Shown: positions 54,292 through 62,205 of the stretch, piece after piece
How the letters are laid out: every line of letters starts with the position of its first letter
Numbering within the stretch: position 1 is the stretch's first letter
Assembly: GCA_001464425.1 (NCBI GenBank)
Contig: LNEK01000032.1
Coordinates: forward strand, 35,239-99,238
Length of the DNA stretch: 64,000 nucleotides
Origin: Alphaproteobacteria bacterium Ga0077535
Lineage (GTDB): Bacteria > Pseudomonadota > Alphaproteobacteria > Caulobacterales > Aquidulcibacteraceae
Reading direction: 5' to 3'
Translations under genes and position numbers: made by a program
The notes under the pieces: generated by a model
What the model saw: only the letters and a program-made list of their open reading frames with translations
Database searches by the model: none
Told to the model about the DNA's origin: nothing

Positions 54292-54885
54292 TCATTGCAG
54301 GCGGAACGGGATCACCATTCGGTGACGGCCCTCCACCACCACGCCATCGCGGGTCGCGGGAACCATCTGATAGTCTTCCGAGATGCGCAGCGCCGCGTCG
54401 CCGAAGCCCCAACGCGCCGGCGTCTCGGAGACGACGACGCAGTCGAGCCGCCCAGCCGTGCTCACCGCGCAATTCAACGTCACGCTGCCCTGAATGCCCC
54501 GCTCCAGCGCTCGGCTCGGATAATAACGCGCCAGGTCGCGCGGCACGCGCACCCAACGCGGATCAACAATATTTGGCGGCCCGCTGCCCGCGCCCCCACC
54601 GCCGGACGCCGCAGTAGTGGTTGGAATGAGCGGCAGGTTGTCATCCATCGGCGCGACCTGGATCTCGCCTTCGTTCGTCGTAGTGGGAGGCGGCGCGGCT
54701 TCGCGTATCTTCGGCGGATCAACCGGCGGAGTCGGCTCCACAAATGTCTCGAACACATCAGAGATGAAATCGCCGCCGCCGCCTTGCTGAACGAATGTCA
54801 TCGTCAGCGCGCCAAGCATTGTCAGACCAACAACAAAAGCGGACGCCACGAACGATGTCGCGCGCACTCCAATCGCATGCGCCAT
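54292..54885 (-). CDS. TonB-family energy transducer (second copy)
   Basis: A 197-residue TonB-like protein. A membrane anchor (ATSFVASAFVVGLTMLGALTMTFV) is followed by a short proline-containing spacer (FVEPTPPVDPPKIREAAPPP) and a TonB_C domain: WVRVPRDLARYYPSRALERGIQGSVTLNCAVSTAGRLDCVVVSETPARWGFGDAALRISEDYQMVPATRDG. The domain is close to that of the TonB at 55.6-56.2 kb. The ATG at 54885 has GGAGG six bases upstream. It follows an ExbD gene on the same strand, 119 bases away, as a partial duplicate of the main TonB operon. Confidence 0.85.
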   Translation of the reverse strand: MAHAIGVRATSFVASAFVVGLTMLGALTMTFVQQGGGGDFISDVFETFVEPTPPVDPPKIREAAPPPTTTNEGEIQVAPMDDNLPLIPTTTAASGGGGAGSGPPNIVDPRWVRVPRDLARYYPSRALERGIQGSVTLNCAVSTAGRLDCVVVSETPARWGFGDAALRISEDYQMVPATRDGVVVEGRHRMVIPFRLQ

Positions 54886-55004
54886 GATGCGCCTCCCATG
54901 CATGCATCGATCTCAACGCCGATGCTTGAGGAGAGCGTGCGCGCGCCTTGCAACAGCGGCAATTCACACGCGCGCGATCATCATCACGCTTGCGCGAGAT
55001 TAGT

Positions 55005-55472
55005 TTACGCCTCCTCGTCCGCCGCTTGTGCAAACACGCCGACCTTCTCAAAGCCCGCGCTTTTCAACTCATCCAACACCGCAACCACGGCGCCGTAAGC
55101 GATGCCTTGATCGGTAGCGCGCACATAGACGCGCGCCTCCGCGAACACATCCGCTTCATTCAGAACGGGATCAACGGCGAGCGATTGCGCCAACACAACG
55201 CCCGGCAGTTCAGCAAGGCCGAGTTCGCGATCACCGATAAAGATCGCGTAGCCGCCCGGCGCCGCGCGCAGATCGATAATCATGGGCGGGATCGTCACTG
55301 GGATCACCGTGCCGCGCACGGGCAATTCGAGTTGCAGATCCACGGTCGGCTTCGGCGCCGTCACCATGAAGATCACCAGCAACACCAGCAGCACATCGAT
55401 GAACGGAATGACGTTCGGTTCTACGCTCGGTTCGTATTGCGCGCTGCGGCGCGCCGGAAAAGCCATCGCCAT
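55005..55472 (-). CDS. ExbD/TolR-family protein (third copy)
   Basis: A 155-residue ExbD-type protein. A cytoplasmic N-terminus (SVEPNVIPFID) leads into the membrane helix VLLVLLVIFMVTAP with the essential Asp in P-F-I-D-V-L-L-V, followed by the periplasmic domain ending AVVAVLDELKSAGFEKVGVFAQ. It couples proton flow through ExbB to TonB. The ATG at 55472 has GGGAGGCG upstream. It lies after the terminator of the main operon and may be transcribed with the second tonB gene. Confidence 0.88.
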   Translation of the reverse strand: MAMAFPARRSAQYEPSVEPNVIPFIDVLLVLLVIFMVTAPKPTVDLQLELPVRGTVIPVTIPPMIIDLRAAPGGYAIFIGDRELGLAELPGVVLAQSLAVDPVLNEADVFAEARVYVRATDQGIAYGAVVAVLDELKSAGFEKVGVFAQAADEEA

Positions 55473-55590
55473 ATTCGCCTCCCTCGCCGACACAAGCCGG
55501 CCATGCAGAGAGGCTGCGCCCGAAGCAGCGCACGCACCTATTCACGCTCGCTTGAGCGCGATCACGCCTGCGCGAACAGCCGCGCATAAA

Positions 55591-55626
55591 CGAAAAGCCG
55601 CGGGATGCTTTCGCAGCCCGCGGCTT
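55591..55626 (-). terminator. rho-independent terminator after the exbB-exbD-exbD-tonB operon
   Basis: Perfect 10-base inverted repeat: AAGCCGCGGG at 55595-55604 and CCCGCGGCTT at 55617-55626, with a 12-base loop. On the minus strand the stem is followed by TTTTCGTTT. It lies 22 bases past the tonB stop (55648), so it ends that leftward operon and separates it from the second exbD-tonB pair. Confidence 0.85.
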
Positions 55627-55647
55627 CAAGTCGTTTAGTTCTAACCG

Positions 55648-56238
55648 TTAGCCGGCGACGTTGAACCGGATCGGCACGTTGACGCGGCCACCCGAAGTCG
55701 CAGCGCCGTCACGCGTGGCAGGTGCCATGCGGAAGGAGCGTGAGATCTGCAGCGCAGCAGCGCCGAAACCCCAGCCTTGCGGGTCTTCTGACGTGACCGT
55801 GCATGCGATACGGCCGTCGGCGGCGACGATGCAGGCGAGGTTCACACGACCTTCCTGCCCGCGCTCGAGAGCGCGTTCGGGATAGTAACGTGCGAAGTCG
55901 CGAGCGTTCGGACGTTCCAACCAGGTCGGGTTGGTGATGACCGAAGGCGTCGGCGGGGCCGGCGGCGGATCGACAGCGACAGGAATCGGCGTCGGCGTCG
56001 GCGGAGCGGAAAGATCCGGCGGCGGCACACGCTGCTCAGGCGGCGGCGGCGGCGGCGGACGATCCGGCGGCGGCGGCGGTGGCGGCGGCTTCTCTTTCTG
56101 CTCGATTTCGACCTTCACGGCCTCTTCATCTTCGAACAGATCGGTAATCGCGCTGAACCGCTGCGTCATCGCCATATAGACGATGGTGGCGCAGATGATG
56201 CCAGCAATGGCGAACGAGAGGAGACGAAGGCGTACCAT
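55648..56238 (-). CDS. tonB: TonB energy transducer
   Basis: A 196-residue TonB. A membrane anchor (LLSFAIAGIICATIVYMAM) is followed by an acidic stretch, two polyproline runs of eight and seven residues (KPPPPPPPPDRPPPPPPPEQ) and a TonB_C domain (NPTWLERPNARDFARYYPERALERGQEGRVNLACIVAADGRIACTVTSEDPQGWGFGAAALQISRSFRMAPATRDG). It passes energy from ExbBD to outer-membrane receptors. Polyproline runs of this length stall ribosomes without EF-P. It is six bases after the second exbD and ends at a strong terminator. Confidence 0.92.
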   Translation of the reverse strand: MVRLRLLSFAIAGIICATIVYMAMTQRFSAITDLFEDEEAVKVEIEQKEKPPPPPPPPDRPPPPPPPEQRVPPPDLSAPPTPTPIPVAVDPPPAPPTPSVITNPTWLERPNARDFARYYPERALERGQEGRVNLACIVAADGRIACTVTSEDPQGWGFGAAALQISRSFRMAPATRDGAATSGGRVNVPIRFNVAG

Positions 56239-56244
56239 TAGCTC

Positions 56245-56724
56245 TTACCCTTCGCTCGCAAGCTCGGCGAAGATCCCGACTTTTGCGAAACCTTCCTCCT
56301 GTAGCTGACTCATAACATTGACCACGTTGCCGTAGGCCGTGCTCTGGTCGGCGCGCACGAAGATGCGCGCCTCCGCATAAACATCCTCCGGATTTAGGGC
56401 CGGATTATTGCGGATCGCATGGCTGAGCGTCCGTTCACCCAATGTTGAAAGCGTGACCACTTCTTCGTCGACATAGATCGCGAGACCAGTAGCGGTTTCA
56501 CGCATGCCAACGACAGTCGGGTTCAAGCCTTCAAGCCGGATTGGCACCGGGTTGGGCGGCGGCAGGTCGACGCGGATATCGACAGTCGGGATCGGCGCTG
56601 TGACCATGAAGATGATCAAGAGCACGAGCAGAATGTCGATGAACGGGATGACGTTCGGCTCGGAATTCGGCTGCATTTCGCGCCGCTTTCCACCGCCGCC
56701 GCCACTGGCGAGTTTGGCTCCCAT
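56245..56724 (-). CDS. exbD: ExbD/TolR-family protein (second)
   Basis: A 159-residue ExbD. N-terminus SEPNVIPFID, then the membrane helix ILLVLLIIFMVTAPIPTVDI with the conserved Asp, and a periplasmic domain (VYAEARIFVRADQSTAYGNVVNVMSQLQEEGFAKVGIFAE). The start of the frame is glycine-rich (GAKLASGGGGGKRR), as in its upstream neighbour. It is three bases after the first exbD and six bases before tonB. Confidence 0.92.
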   Translation of the reverse strand: MGAKLASGGGGGKRREMQPNSEPNVIPFIDILLVLLIIFMVTAPIPTVDIRVDLPPPNPVPIRLEGLNPTVVGMRETATGLAIYVDEEVVTLSTLGERTLSHAIRNNPALNPEDVYAEARIFVRADQSTAYGNVVNVMSQLQEEGFAKVGIFAELASEG

Positions 56725-56727
56725 GAC

Positions 56728-57201
56728 CTAGCTCCGCCGATCTTCGGCGACGAGGCCGATTTTAGTGAAGCCCTTGTCCTGCAACCGGTTCATCACCCGC
56801 ACGACGTTGCGATACGGCAGATCGGCGTCAGCGCGGATATAGATGCGCTGATCCCGAATCTCGAAATCGTCGTCGGCGATCGTCGGTGAATTGATCTTCA
56901 CCGCGTCATAGGTGCGTTCGCCCAAATCAGCCATCGCGACGGCGTCGTTCATCACGAACACCTGGATGCCGCCTGCCGGGTCCTGATTAACAGAAACCCA
57001 AGTTGGCCGTGGCGGCCGCTTCGACGGCACAATCTTGGCGCTCGGCATATCGACTTGAATGTCGACGCTGGAGATCGGCGCTGCGATCATGAAGATGATC
57101 AACAGCACGAGCATAACGTCGATGAATGGGATCACGTTCGGATCCGCAGTCACCTCCGCGCGGCCTTTTCCGCCGCCTCCGGAAGATACTTTAGCGCCCA
57201 T
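56728..57201 (-). CDS. exbD: ExbD/TolR-family protein (first)
   Basis: A 157-residue ExbD. N-terminus GAKVSSGGGGKGRAEVTADPNVIPFID, a membrane helix VMLVLLIIFMIAAP with the essential Asp, then a periplasmic domain (RIYIRADADLPYRNVVRVMNRLQDKGFTKIGLVAED). It shares the glycine-rich leader with the next ExbD but differs in the periplasmic part. It is 30 bases downstream of the ExbB-type gene. Two non-identical ExbDs in one operon are also known from Xanthomonas and Caulobacter-type TonB systems. Confidence 0.92.
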   Translation of the reverse strand: MGAKVSSGGGGKGRAEVTADPNVIPFIDVMLVLLIIFMIAAPISSVDIQVDMPSAKIVPSKRPPRPTWVSVNQDPAGGIQVFVMNDAVAMADLGERTYDAVKINSPTIADDDFEIRDQRIYIRADADLPYRNVVRVMNRLQDKGFTKIGLVAEDRRS

Positions 57202-57231
57202 AGGGCTACCTCCAATGCTCGGCTAAGAAGC

Positions 57232-58092
57232 TCAACCCGCGCGGCGATCCATGTCGCGCGAAACCAGCGCGATGAATTCGGAGGCGAAGTCGTCGAGCTT
57301 CGTGCCTTGCTTGGAAATTTGCTTGGCCGCGAAGTTGTAGATGAGAACCGCCGGAATAGCGGCGGCGAGACCGGCTGCGGTCGCGAGCAGAGCGCCGGCG
57401 ATACCAGGCGCAACGACCGCGAGCGAAGTGGTTTGGGTTTTGGCGATGCCGACGAAGGCGACCATGATGCCCCAGACCGTGCCGAACAGACCGATAAACG
57501 GAGCGTTCGCGCCGATCGAAGCAAGGAAGGTCATCGACGAGCCGAGGTCTTCAAGGTGCTCGTTCTGGCGGGTGGCCATGGCCGAAGCAACGCGCTGCAT
57601 CGTGTGATCGCGCGCATCGCGCATGGTGTAGAGGCCGAGGTCTTGCGTGCGGCGCACTTCAGCCATGCCGGCGTCGAACATCGACTTGATGCCCGAGTTC
57701 GGCAGCTTGCGGACGATCGCTTCAGCTTCTTCAACCGAGTTGGCTTTGCGGAACGCAGCGAGGAAGTCCTTCGTCTGCTTCGCAGCTTTACGCATGACGT
57801 AAATTTTCTCGAACAGCAGTGCGACGGCGTAAACCGTGCAGAGGCCGAGAATGATCATGACGCCCATTTCGACCGGGTTGAGGTGGACGAACAATTCCAC
57901 CATCGAAACCTCGGAGCCGCCGGCGGCTTCGACCTGCGCGTCGGCGCCGCGCGCTTGCGCTGCAGCGCGCTCGGCTTCGCTAAGCGCCGGAGTCGGCGCT
58001 GGCGCCGCGGCAGGAGCGGGCGTGGCGCCCGGTTGGGCCGCAGGAGCGGCGCCTTGCTGCGCGAACGTCAGCAGCGAATTCATCAACGTCAT
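57232..58092 (-). CDS. exbB: ExbB/TolQ/MotA-family proton channel
   Basis: A 286-residue ExbB. An N-terminal hydrophobic segment is followed by a long Ala/Pro spacer (AAQPGATPAPAAAPAPTPA), a first core helix (EMGVMIILGLCTVYAVALLFEKIYV), a cytoplasmic domain and two more helices with the family motifs NAPFIGLFGTVWGIMVAFVGI and GALLATAAGLAAAIPAVLIYNF. It forms the proton-driven motor that powers TonB with ExbD. The ATG at 58092 begins MTLMNSLLTFAQQGAAP; a longer reading is open but has no family support. It is the first gene of the operon, with a 395-base upstream region. Confidence 0.93.
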   Translation of the reverse strand: MTLMNSLLTFAQQGAAPAAQPGATPAPAAAPAPTPALSEAERAAAQARGADAQVEAAGGSEVSMVELFVHLNPVEMGVMIILGLCTVYAVALLFEKIYVMRKAAKQTKDFLAAFRKANSVEEAEAIVRKLPNSGIKSMFDAGMAEVRRTQDLGLYTMRDARDHTMQRVASAMATRQNEHLEDLGSSMTFLASIGANAPFIGLFGTVWGIMVAFVGIAKTQTTSLAVVAPGIAGALLATAAGLAAAIPAVLIYNFAAKQISKQGTKLDDFASEFIALVSRDMDRRAG

Positions 58093-58487
58093 GGTCTGCC
58101 CTTCTGCCTGCCCTGTATCGACTTCGCCACGCGAGCCCTGATGCACGCGCCGCGAAACCGCGGGTTGAAAACTCTTTTTACGATGTGAGGAGGCGGTCTT
58201 GGCCCGAAATCGGGTCCTTTTCGCATCCTCCCACTCGCCGACCGGAGTGCCGCTTCGCGGTCTGTGTCCCGATGGCTGAAACGCCTAGCCTAAATTTTAG
58301 GAAACGAAGTGCTTGTCAACGTCTCCCACGCAGTAAGCGATCCAATTGGATCGCCTGCCCCCAATCTCGGTGGATGCACCGATAAGGACGCAGGCGGCAA
58401 CCAAAACTTTCGTGAACGTCATCCGTTCCGCACCGGCGCCCAGTATGGGATACGTGCCGACGAGCCGATTAAGGAGCCTTTTCGCCT
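58093..58487. promoter_or_regulatory. divergent promoter region between exbB and bolA
   Basis: About 395 bases without a gene. On the minus strand TTGACA at 58319-58314 followed by AT-rich sequence is a candidate -35/-10 region for exbB, although the -10 is poor. The candidate overlaps the palindrome CCTAAA-T-TTTAGG at 58289-58301. A perfect 18-base palindrome lies at 58337-58354. For bolA, AAGGAG lies about 15 bases before the ATG. These features suggest regulated expression, possibly iron-linked for a TonB operon, but no known Fur, RirA or Irr box is an exact match. Confidence 0.4.
58337..58354. repeat. perfect 18-bp palindrome GCGATCCAATTGGATCGC
   Basis: The two 9-base halves are exact reverse complements. 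The element lies between the divergent exbB and bolA genes, just upstream of the candidate exbB -35 element. Such symmetry fits a dimeric repressor site, but the regulator is unknown. Confidence 0.6.
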
Positions 58488-58718
58488 ATGGCCATGCGCG
58501 CCGAAGACCTGGAAGCCCTGCTGAGACAGACCTTCACCGATGCCGACATCCAGATTCAGGACCTGGCCGGCGATGGCGACCACTACCGGGCAGTGATCCG
58601 GTCTGCTGTTTTTGCAGGCAAATCTCGCGTGGCCCAGCATCAGATGGTTTATGCCGCGCTGCAGGGGCGTATGGGCGGGGAACTCCATGCCTTGGCGCTC
58701 GAGACAGGGCCAAAATGA
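58488..58718 (+). CDS. BolA-family protein
   Basis: A 76-residue BolA/IbaG-type protein: RAEDLEALLRQTFTDADIQIQDLAGDGDHYRAVIRSAVFAGKSRVAQHQMVYAALQGRMGGELHALALET. The G-D-G-D-H-Y-x-A-x-I block and the conserved histidine in R-V-x-Q-H-x-x-V-Y identify the family. BolA-like proteins pair with monothiol glutaredoxins to bind or traffic [2Fe-2S] clusters. The next gene, 58 bases downstream, is just such a glutaredoxin, which supports this role. Confidence 0.9.
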   Translation: MAMRAEDLEALLRQTFTDADIQIQDLAGDGDHYRAVIRSAVFAGKSRVAQHQMVYAALQGRMGGELHALALETGPK

Positions 58719-58776
58719 GCCGCCAGCCCCTTAGGGCCCTATTGCCTGGGCCGGCCGGCGCCCTTACCTCCGCGAC

Positions 58777-59099
<323 letters not shown>

Positions 59100-59103
<4 letters not shown>

Positions 59104-60086
59104 GCGCTGCGGCGCTCGTCCGGAAGCTCCATCACCGTCAGCTTCATCTTCACCAGCAAGCCGTTGCGCAGCACATCGAGCGTAACTTTGCGGCCTACGC
59201 GCTCGCGCGTCAGCAGACGATGCACAGCGTCCACCGTCGGCGTTGCCGCGCCATCCAGCTTCAGCACCACATCGCCGACGTGAAGGCCGGCAAGCTCCGC
59301 CGGTCCGCCGCTGGTCACCGCTACGACCAGAACGCCGCTTTCAACGTCGAGGCCAATGCGCCGCACCAGCGCGCGCGACAATTCCTGCGACTGGCCGGCA
59401 ATCCCGAACCAACCCCGCGCCACACGCCCGTTGCGCATCAATTCCGGCACGATGGACTTGGCCGTATTGCTCGGCACTGCAAAGCAAATCCCTTGCGCAC
59501 CGCCGATCATCGCCGTGTTGATGCCAACCACCGCGCCATGCGCATCGACCAGCGCGCCGCCCGAATTGCCCGGATTAAGCGCGGCGTCAGTCTGGATCAC
59601 GTCCTCGATCAGCCGGCCATTCTCACCGCGCAACGTGCGCCGCAACGCCGAAATGACGCCCACAGTCACGGTCGCTTGCAGCCCCAGCGGATTGCCGATC
59701 GCGATCGAGAGCTCCCCCACCTTCAGATCATCAGAATCGCCAAGCTGCGCCGCGTGATGGCGCCCGCCCGCGAGCCGCAGCAGCGCAAGGTCGGTATCGG
59801 GATCGCAGCCGACGATCTCGGCGCCGACGACGCTGCCGTCATTCAGCACGCCCTCGATCCGCCCAGCGCCGCGCACGACGTGGTTGTTCGTCAGCGCATA
59901 GCCGTCAGGCGAGATGATCACCCCAGAGCCTGCGCCATCATACAAATCGCGCTGCCGGCTCGTGCGCCGGACGCCAATAACCGCCGGGCCGATCGTGTCG
60001 ACGACCCGAATGACTGTTTCAGAAAAGCCGTCCCGAGGGCCGCGCTGGCGCGGCGCAGAGACGAACGTGCGTTTGCGACCGAACAT
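59100..60086 (-). CDS. HtrA-like S1C serine protease without visible export signal
   Basis: A 328-residue trypsin-like protease with one C-terminal PDZ domain. The triad is His in [11 protein letters not shown], Asp in [12 protein letters not shown] and Ser in [69 protein letters not shown]. The N-terminus ([30 protein letters not shown]) is basic with no hydrophobic helix, unlike the Do protease at 20.8-22.3 kb, so it may act in the cytoplasm. The domain content is intact. It diverges from a DUF502 gene. Confidence 0.87.
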
Positions 60087-60163
60087 GGCGACGAAAATAG
60101 GAACTCACGGTTCCTGGCGCTAGAGCGCTTTCGCCAAGCCAATGGCTGACCTACATCCCAGCG

Positions 60164-60802
60164 ATGGATTCGCTCCCCGGCAAACAATTCAACTTCTTCA
60201 CCTGGCTCAGGAATTCCTTCCTCACCGGCGTCGCGCTCGTGCTGCCGTTCGTCGTCACCGTCTCGATCATCTGGCTGTTCGTCACCTTCATCGACAACAA
60301 CGTCGAGCCGCTGGTCCCCAATACCCTCGCTTTCCTGAAGAGCTTTCCGGGCGGCGGCCTGCTGCTGGCGCTGGTGACGCTCACCCTCGTCGGCGCCCTC
60401 GCCGGCAACTTGGTCGGCCGCTGGCTGGTCGACGGCGCCGATCGCGCGATCGCCAATCTGCCTTTGGTCCGCTCGATCTACGGCGGCGCCAAACAAGTGT
60501 TCAAGCAGGTGGCGGCGCCGGAGCGGACGTCCTTCAAGCAAGCCGTGCTGGTCGAGTTTCCGCTGCCGGGGTCATACGCGATTGGTTTCATCACCAACGA
60601 AAACACCGCCGAAGTCGCGACCGATATCGGCGCTGAACTGATCGCCGTCTATGTGCCGCAAGCGCCGATCCCAACATCGGGCTTCCTGCTTTACCTGCCG
60701 CGCACCGCCTTCAAGCCGCTCTCGATCAGCCCCGACGAAGCCCTGAAGCGCGTCATCTCGCTCGGCATCATCCGCCAGGATGGCGAGCCGCCATCCAAAT
60801 AA
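60164..60802 (+). CDS. DUF502 membrane protein
   Basis: A 212-residue protein of the DUF502 family. Two membrane helices (NSFLTGVALVLPFVVTVSIIWLFVTFI and GGGLLLALVTLTLVGALAGNLVG) precede a soluble domain with VRSIYGGAKQVFKQVAAPERTSFKQAVLVEFPLPGSYAIGFITNE and TSGFLLYLPRTAFKPLSISPDEALKRVISLG. Function is unknown. It ends one base before the stop of the convergent ABM-domain gene. Confidence 0.85.
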   Translation: MDSLPGKQFNFFTWLRNSFLTGVALVLPFVVTVSIIWLFVTFIDNNVEPLVPNTLAFLKSFPGGGLLLALVTLTLVGALAGNLVGRWLVDGADRAIANLPLVRSIYGGAKQVFKQVAAPERTSFKQAVLVEFPLPGSYAIGFITNENTAEVATDIGAELIAVYVPQAPIPTSGFLLYLPRTAFKPLSISPDEALKRVISLGIIRQDGEPPSK

Positions 60803-60803
60803 T

Positions 60804-61148
60804 CTATCCGTGCAACGCGACAGAGTCCGCCGGCGCCTCAGCGCGCTCGCGCAGGCCATAGTCACGCACAACAGCAGCGACGCGCAGCCGATAATCCGCA
60901 AACACATGCGCACGCCCGGCTGAGTGCGCCGCGCGATGCATCTCTCGCGCGCGCCATTGCGCGATCGCCGCTTCATCACGCCAAAACGAAAGCGAGAGTA
61001 TGCGCTGATTGTCAGCTAGGCTTTGATAGCGCTCGATCGAGATGAAGCCGTCTATGTCATCGAGAGAGGCGCGCAGCTTCGCCGCCCATTCAAAGTACGC
61101 ATCGCGCTGACCCTGAGCAGGCAACACCTCGAAAATCACCGCAATCAT
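60804..61148 (-). CDS. antibiotic biosynthesis monooxygenase (ABM)-domain protein
   Basis: A 114-residue ABM-type protein: [79 protein letters not shown]. The E-v-x-P-x-x-x-x-x-Y, G-F-x-x-x-E-R and S-F-W-x-D-E-x-A-I-x-x-W blocks identify the fold. The start at 61148 overlaps the upstream NIPSNAP pseudogene's stop by four bases (ATGA). Since that neighbour is broken, translational coupling may now be weakened. Often such genes are found under an ArsR-type regulator, as here. Confidence 0.82.
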   Translation of the reverse strand: MIAVIFEVLPAQGQRDAYFEWAAKLRASLDDIDGFISIERYQSLADNQRILSLSFWRDEAAIAQWRAREMHRAAHSAGRAHVFADYRLRVAAVVRDYGLRERAEAPADSVALHG

Positions 61149-61410
61149 TTTGCGCACAGTTTCAAAAACGTACGATCTTCGCGCAAAATGAAGCGCTCCC
61201 GCTGCGCGAACTCATAATTCTCACGCCCCTGCGCGTCCGCCGCCAAGCGCGCCCGATACGCTTCGTACGCGGCCAGATTCTCAATGTTGTACACGCCGTA
61301 CGCCAACGTCGCTGACCCCTCGTGCGGCGCGAAATAGCCGATCAATAACGCTCAAACGCCGAGCGTTTGTAGGGATCGATTTGATACCGAATAAAGCACG
61401 TGATCATCAT
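61145..61410 (-). pseudogene. NIPSNAP-family gene broken by an internal frameshifting deletion
   Basis: An ATG at 61410, with GGAGGCGGA directly upstream, opens [22 protein letters not shown] and then hits TGA at 61344-61342. One frame over, from 61345, the sequence continues [61 protein letters not shown]. In intact NIPSNAP proteins these two blocks are joined by about 15 residues including a Cys-Gly-Gly turn. The missing middle and frame change point to a small deletion with frameshift. A hairpin (AACGCTC, 7 bases, GAGCGTT; 61347-61367) lies next to the breakpoint. A 66-residue fragment from a TTG at 61345 could still be made. Confidence 0.8.
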
Positions 61411-61449
61411 TCCGCCTCCGCCCGTGCTTTAGCGGATTGAAGCGACGCG

Positions 61450-61473
61450 ATGGTACGATTATCATCGAACCAT
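61450..61473. promoter_or_regulatory. inverted-repeat operator of the ArsR-type regulator
   Basis: ATGGTACGAT at 61450-61459, four bases, ATCGAACCAT at 61464-61473: 10-base arms with one mismatch. It overlaps the start codon of the ArsR-type gene (61472) and lies 40 bases upstream of the NIPSNAP start, so one bound dimer could repress both directions. Confidence 0.75.
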
Positions 61474-62158
61474 GAAAGAGGGCCCGGACATCGCCGCGAT
61501 CGCCGCCATGGTCGGCGATCCCGCGCGCGCCAACATGCTGACCGCGTTGCTCAACGGCGCCGCGCTCACCGCCAGTGAACTCGCCGACGAGGCGGGCGTG
61601 ACCAAGCAGACAGCGAGTTCGCACCTAAACAAGCTTGCCGCCGCTGGCCTCGTCGCGGCCGAAGCGCAAGGCCGCCATCGCTACTACCAACTCGCGGATG
61701 CTGACGTCGCCGGCCTGCTCGAAACCTTGATGGGCGTCGCCACGCGCGCCAAGGCGCTGCGCACGCGGCCCGGCCCCAAGGAGCCGGCGCTGCGGCACGC
61801 GCGCGTTTGCTACGATCACCTCGCCGGCGACCTGGGCGTGGCCATGTTCGATAGCTTCCTCAAACATCGCTGGGTCACGCCCGGGCCGGAGCGCACCTAC
61901 GCCCTGACCCGCCTGGGCCGTGCAAAGGTTTCAAGCTTTGGCGTCGGCATCGAGGATATCGAGAAAGGCGCGAGACCCCTTTGCCGCGCTTGCCTCGATT
62001 GGAGCGTCCGGCGCCACCATTTGGCGGGCGCCCTGGGCGCCGCAGTGCTCGATCGCGTGCTGGAGCGCGGCTGGGCCACGCAGCGGCGCAACAGCCGCGT
62101 GCTGGAGTTCACGCCGGTGGGTGAAGCACAGCTGAAACGTGTCTTTTCATTTGGGTGA
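61472..62158 (+). CDS. ArsR-family transcriptional regulator
   Basis: A 228-residue regulator with an N-terminal ArsR winged helix: MVGDPARANMLTALLNGAALTASELADEAGVTKQTASSHLNKLAAAGLVAAEAQGRHRYYQLADADVAGLLETL. The C-terminal 120 residues (ALRHARVCYDHLAGDLGVAMFDSFLKHRW, then RPLCRACLDWSVRRHHLAGALGAAVLDRVLERGWATQ) form an extra helical domain with a C-x-x-C motif (LCRACLDW), suggesting ligand or metal binding. It begins inside a palindromic operator, implying autoregulation. The divergent target genes are the NIPSNAP pseudogene and ABM-domain gene. Confidence 0.85.
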   Translation: MKEGPDIAAIAAMVGDPARANMLTALLNGAALTASELADEAGVTKQTASSHLNKLAAAGLVAAEAQGRHRYYQLADADVAGLLETLMGVATRAKALRTRPGPKEPALRHARVCYDHLAGDLGVAMFDSFLKHRWVTPGPERTYALTRLGRAKVSSFGVGIEDIEKGARPLCRACLDWSVRRHHLAGALGAAVLDRVLERGWATQRRNSRVLEFTPVGEAQLKRVFSFG

Positions 62159-62205
62159 CTGGGCCTTTGGGTGAAATCGGAAAGCGTTTGCGCTAGGCTG
62201 GCCTA

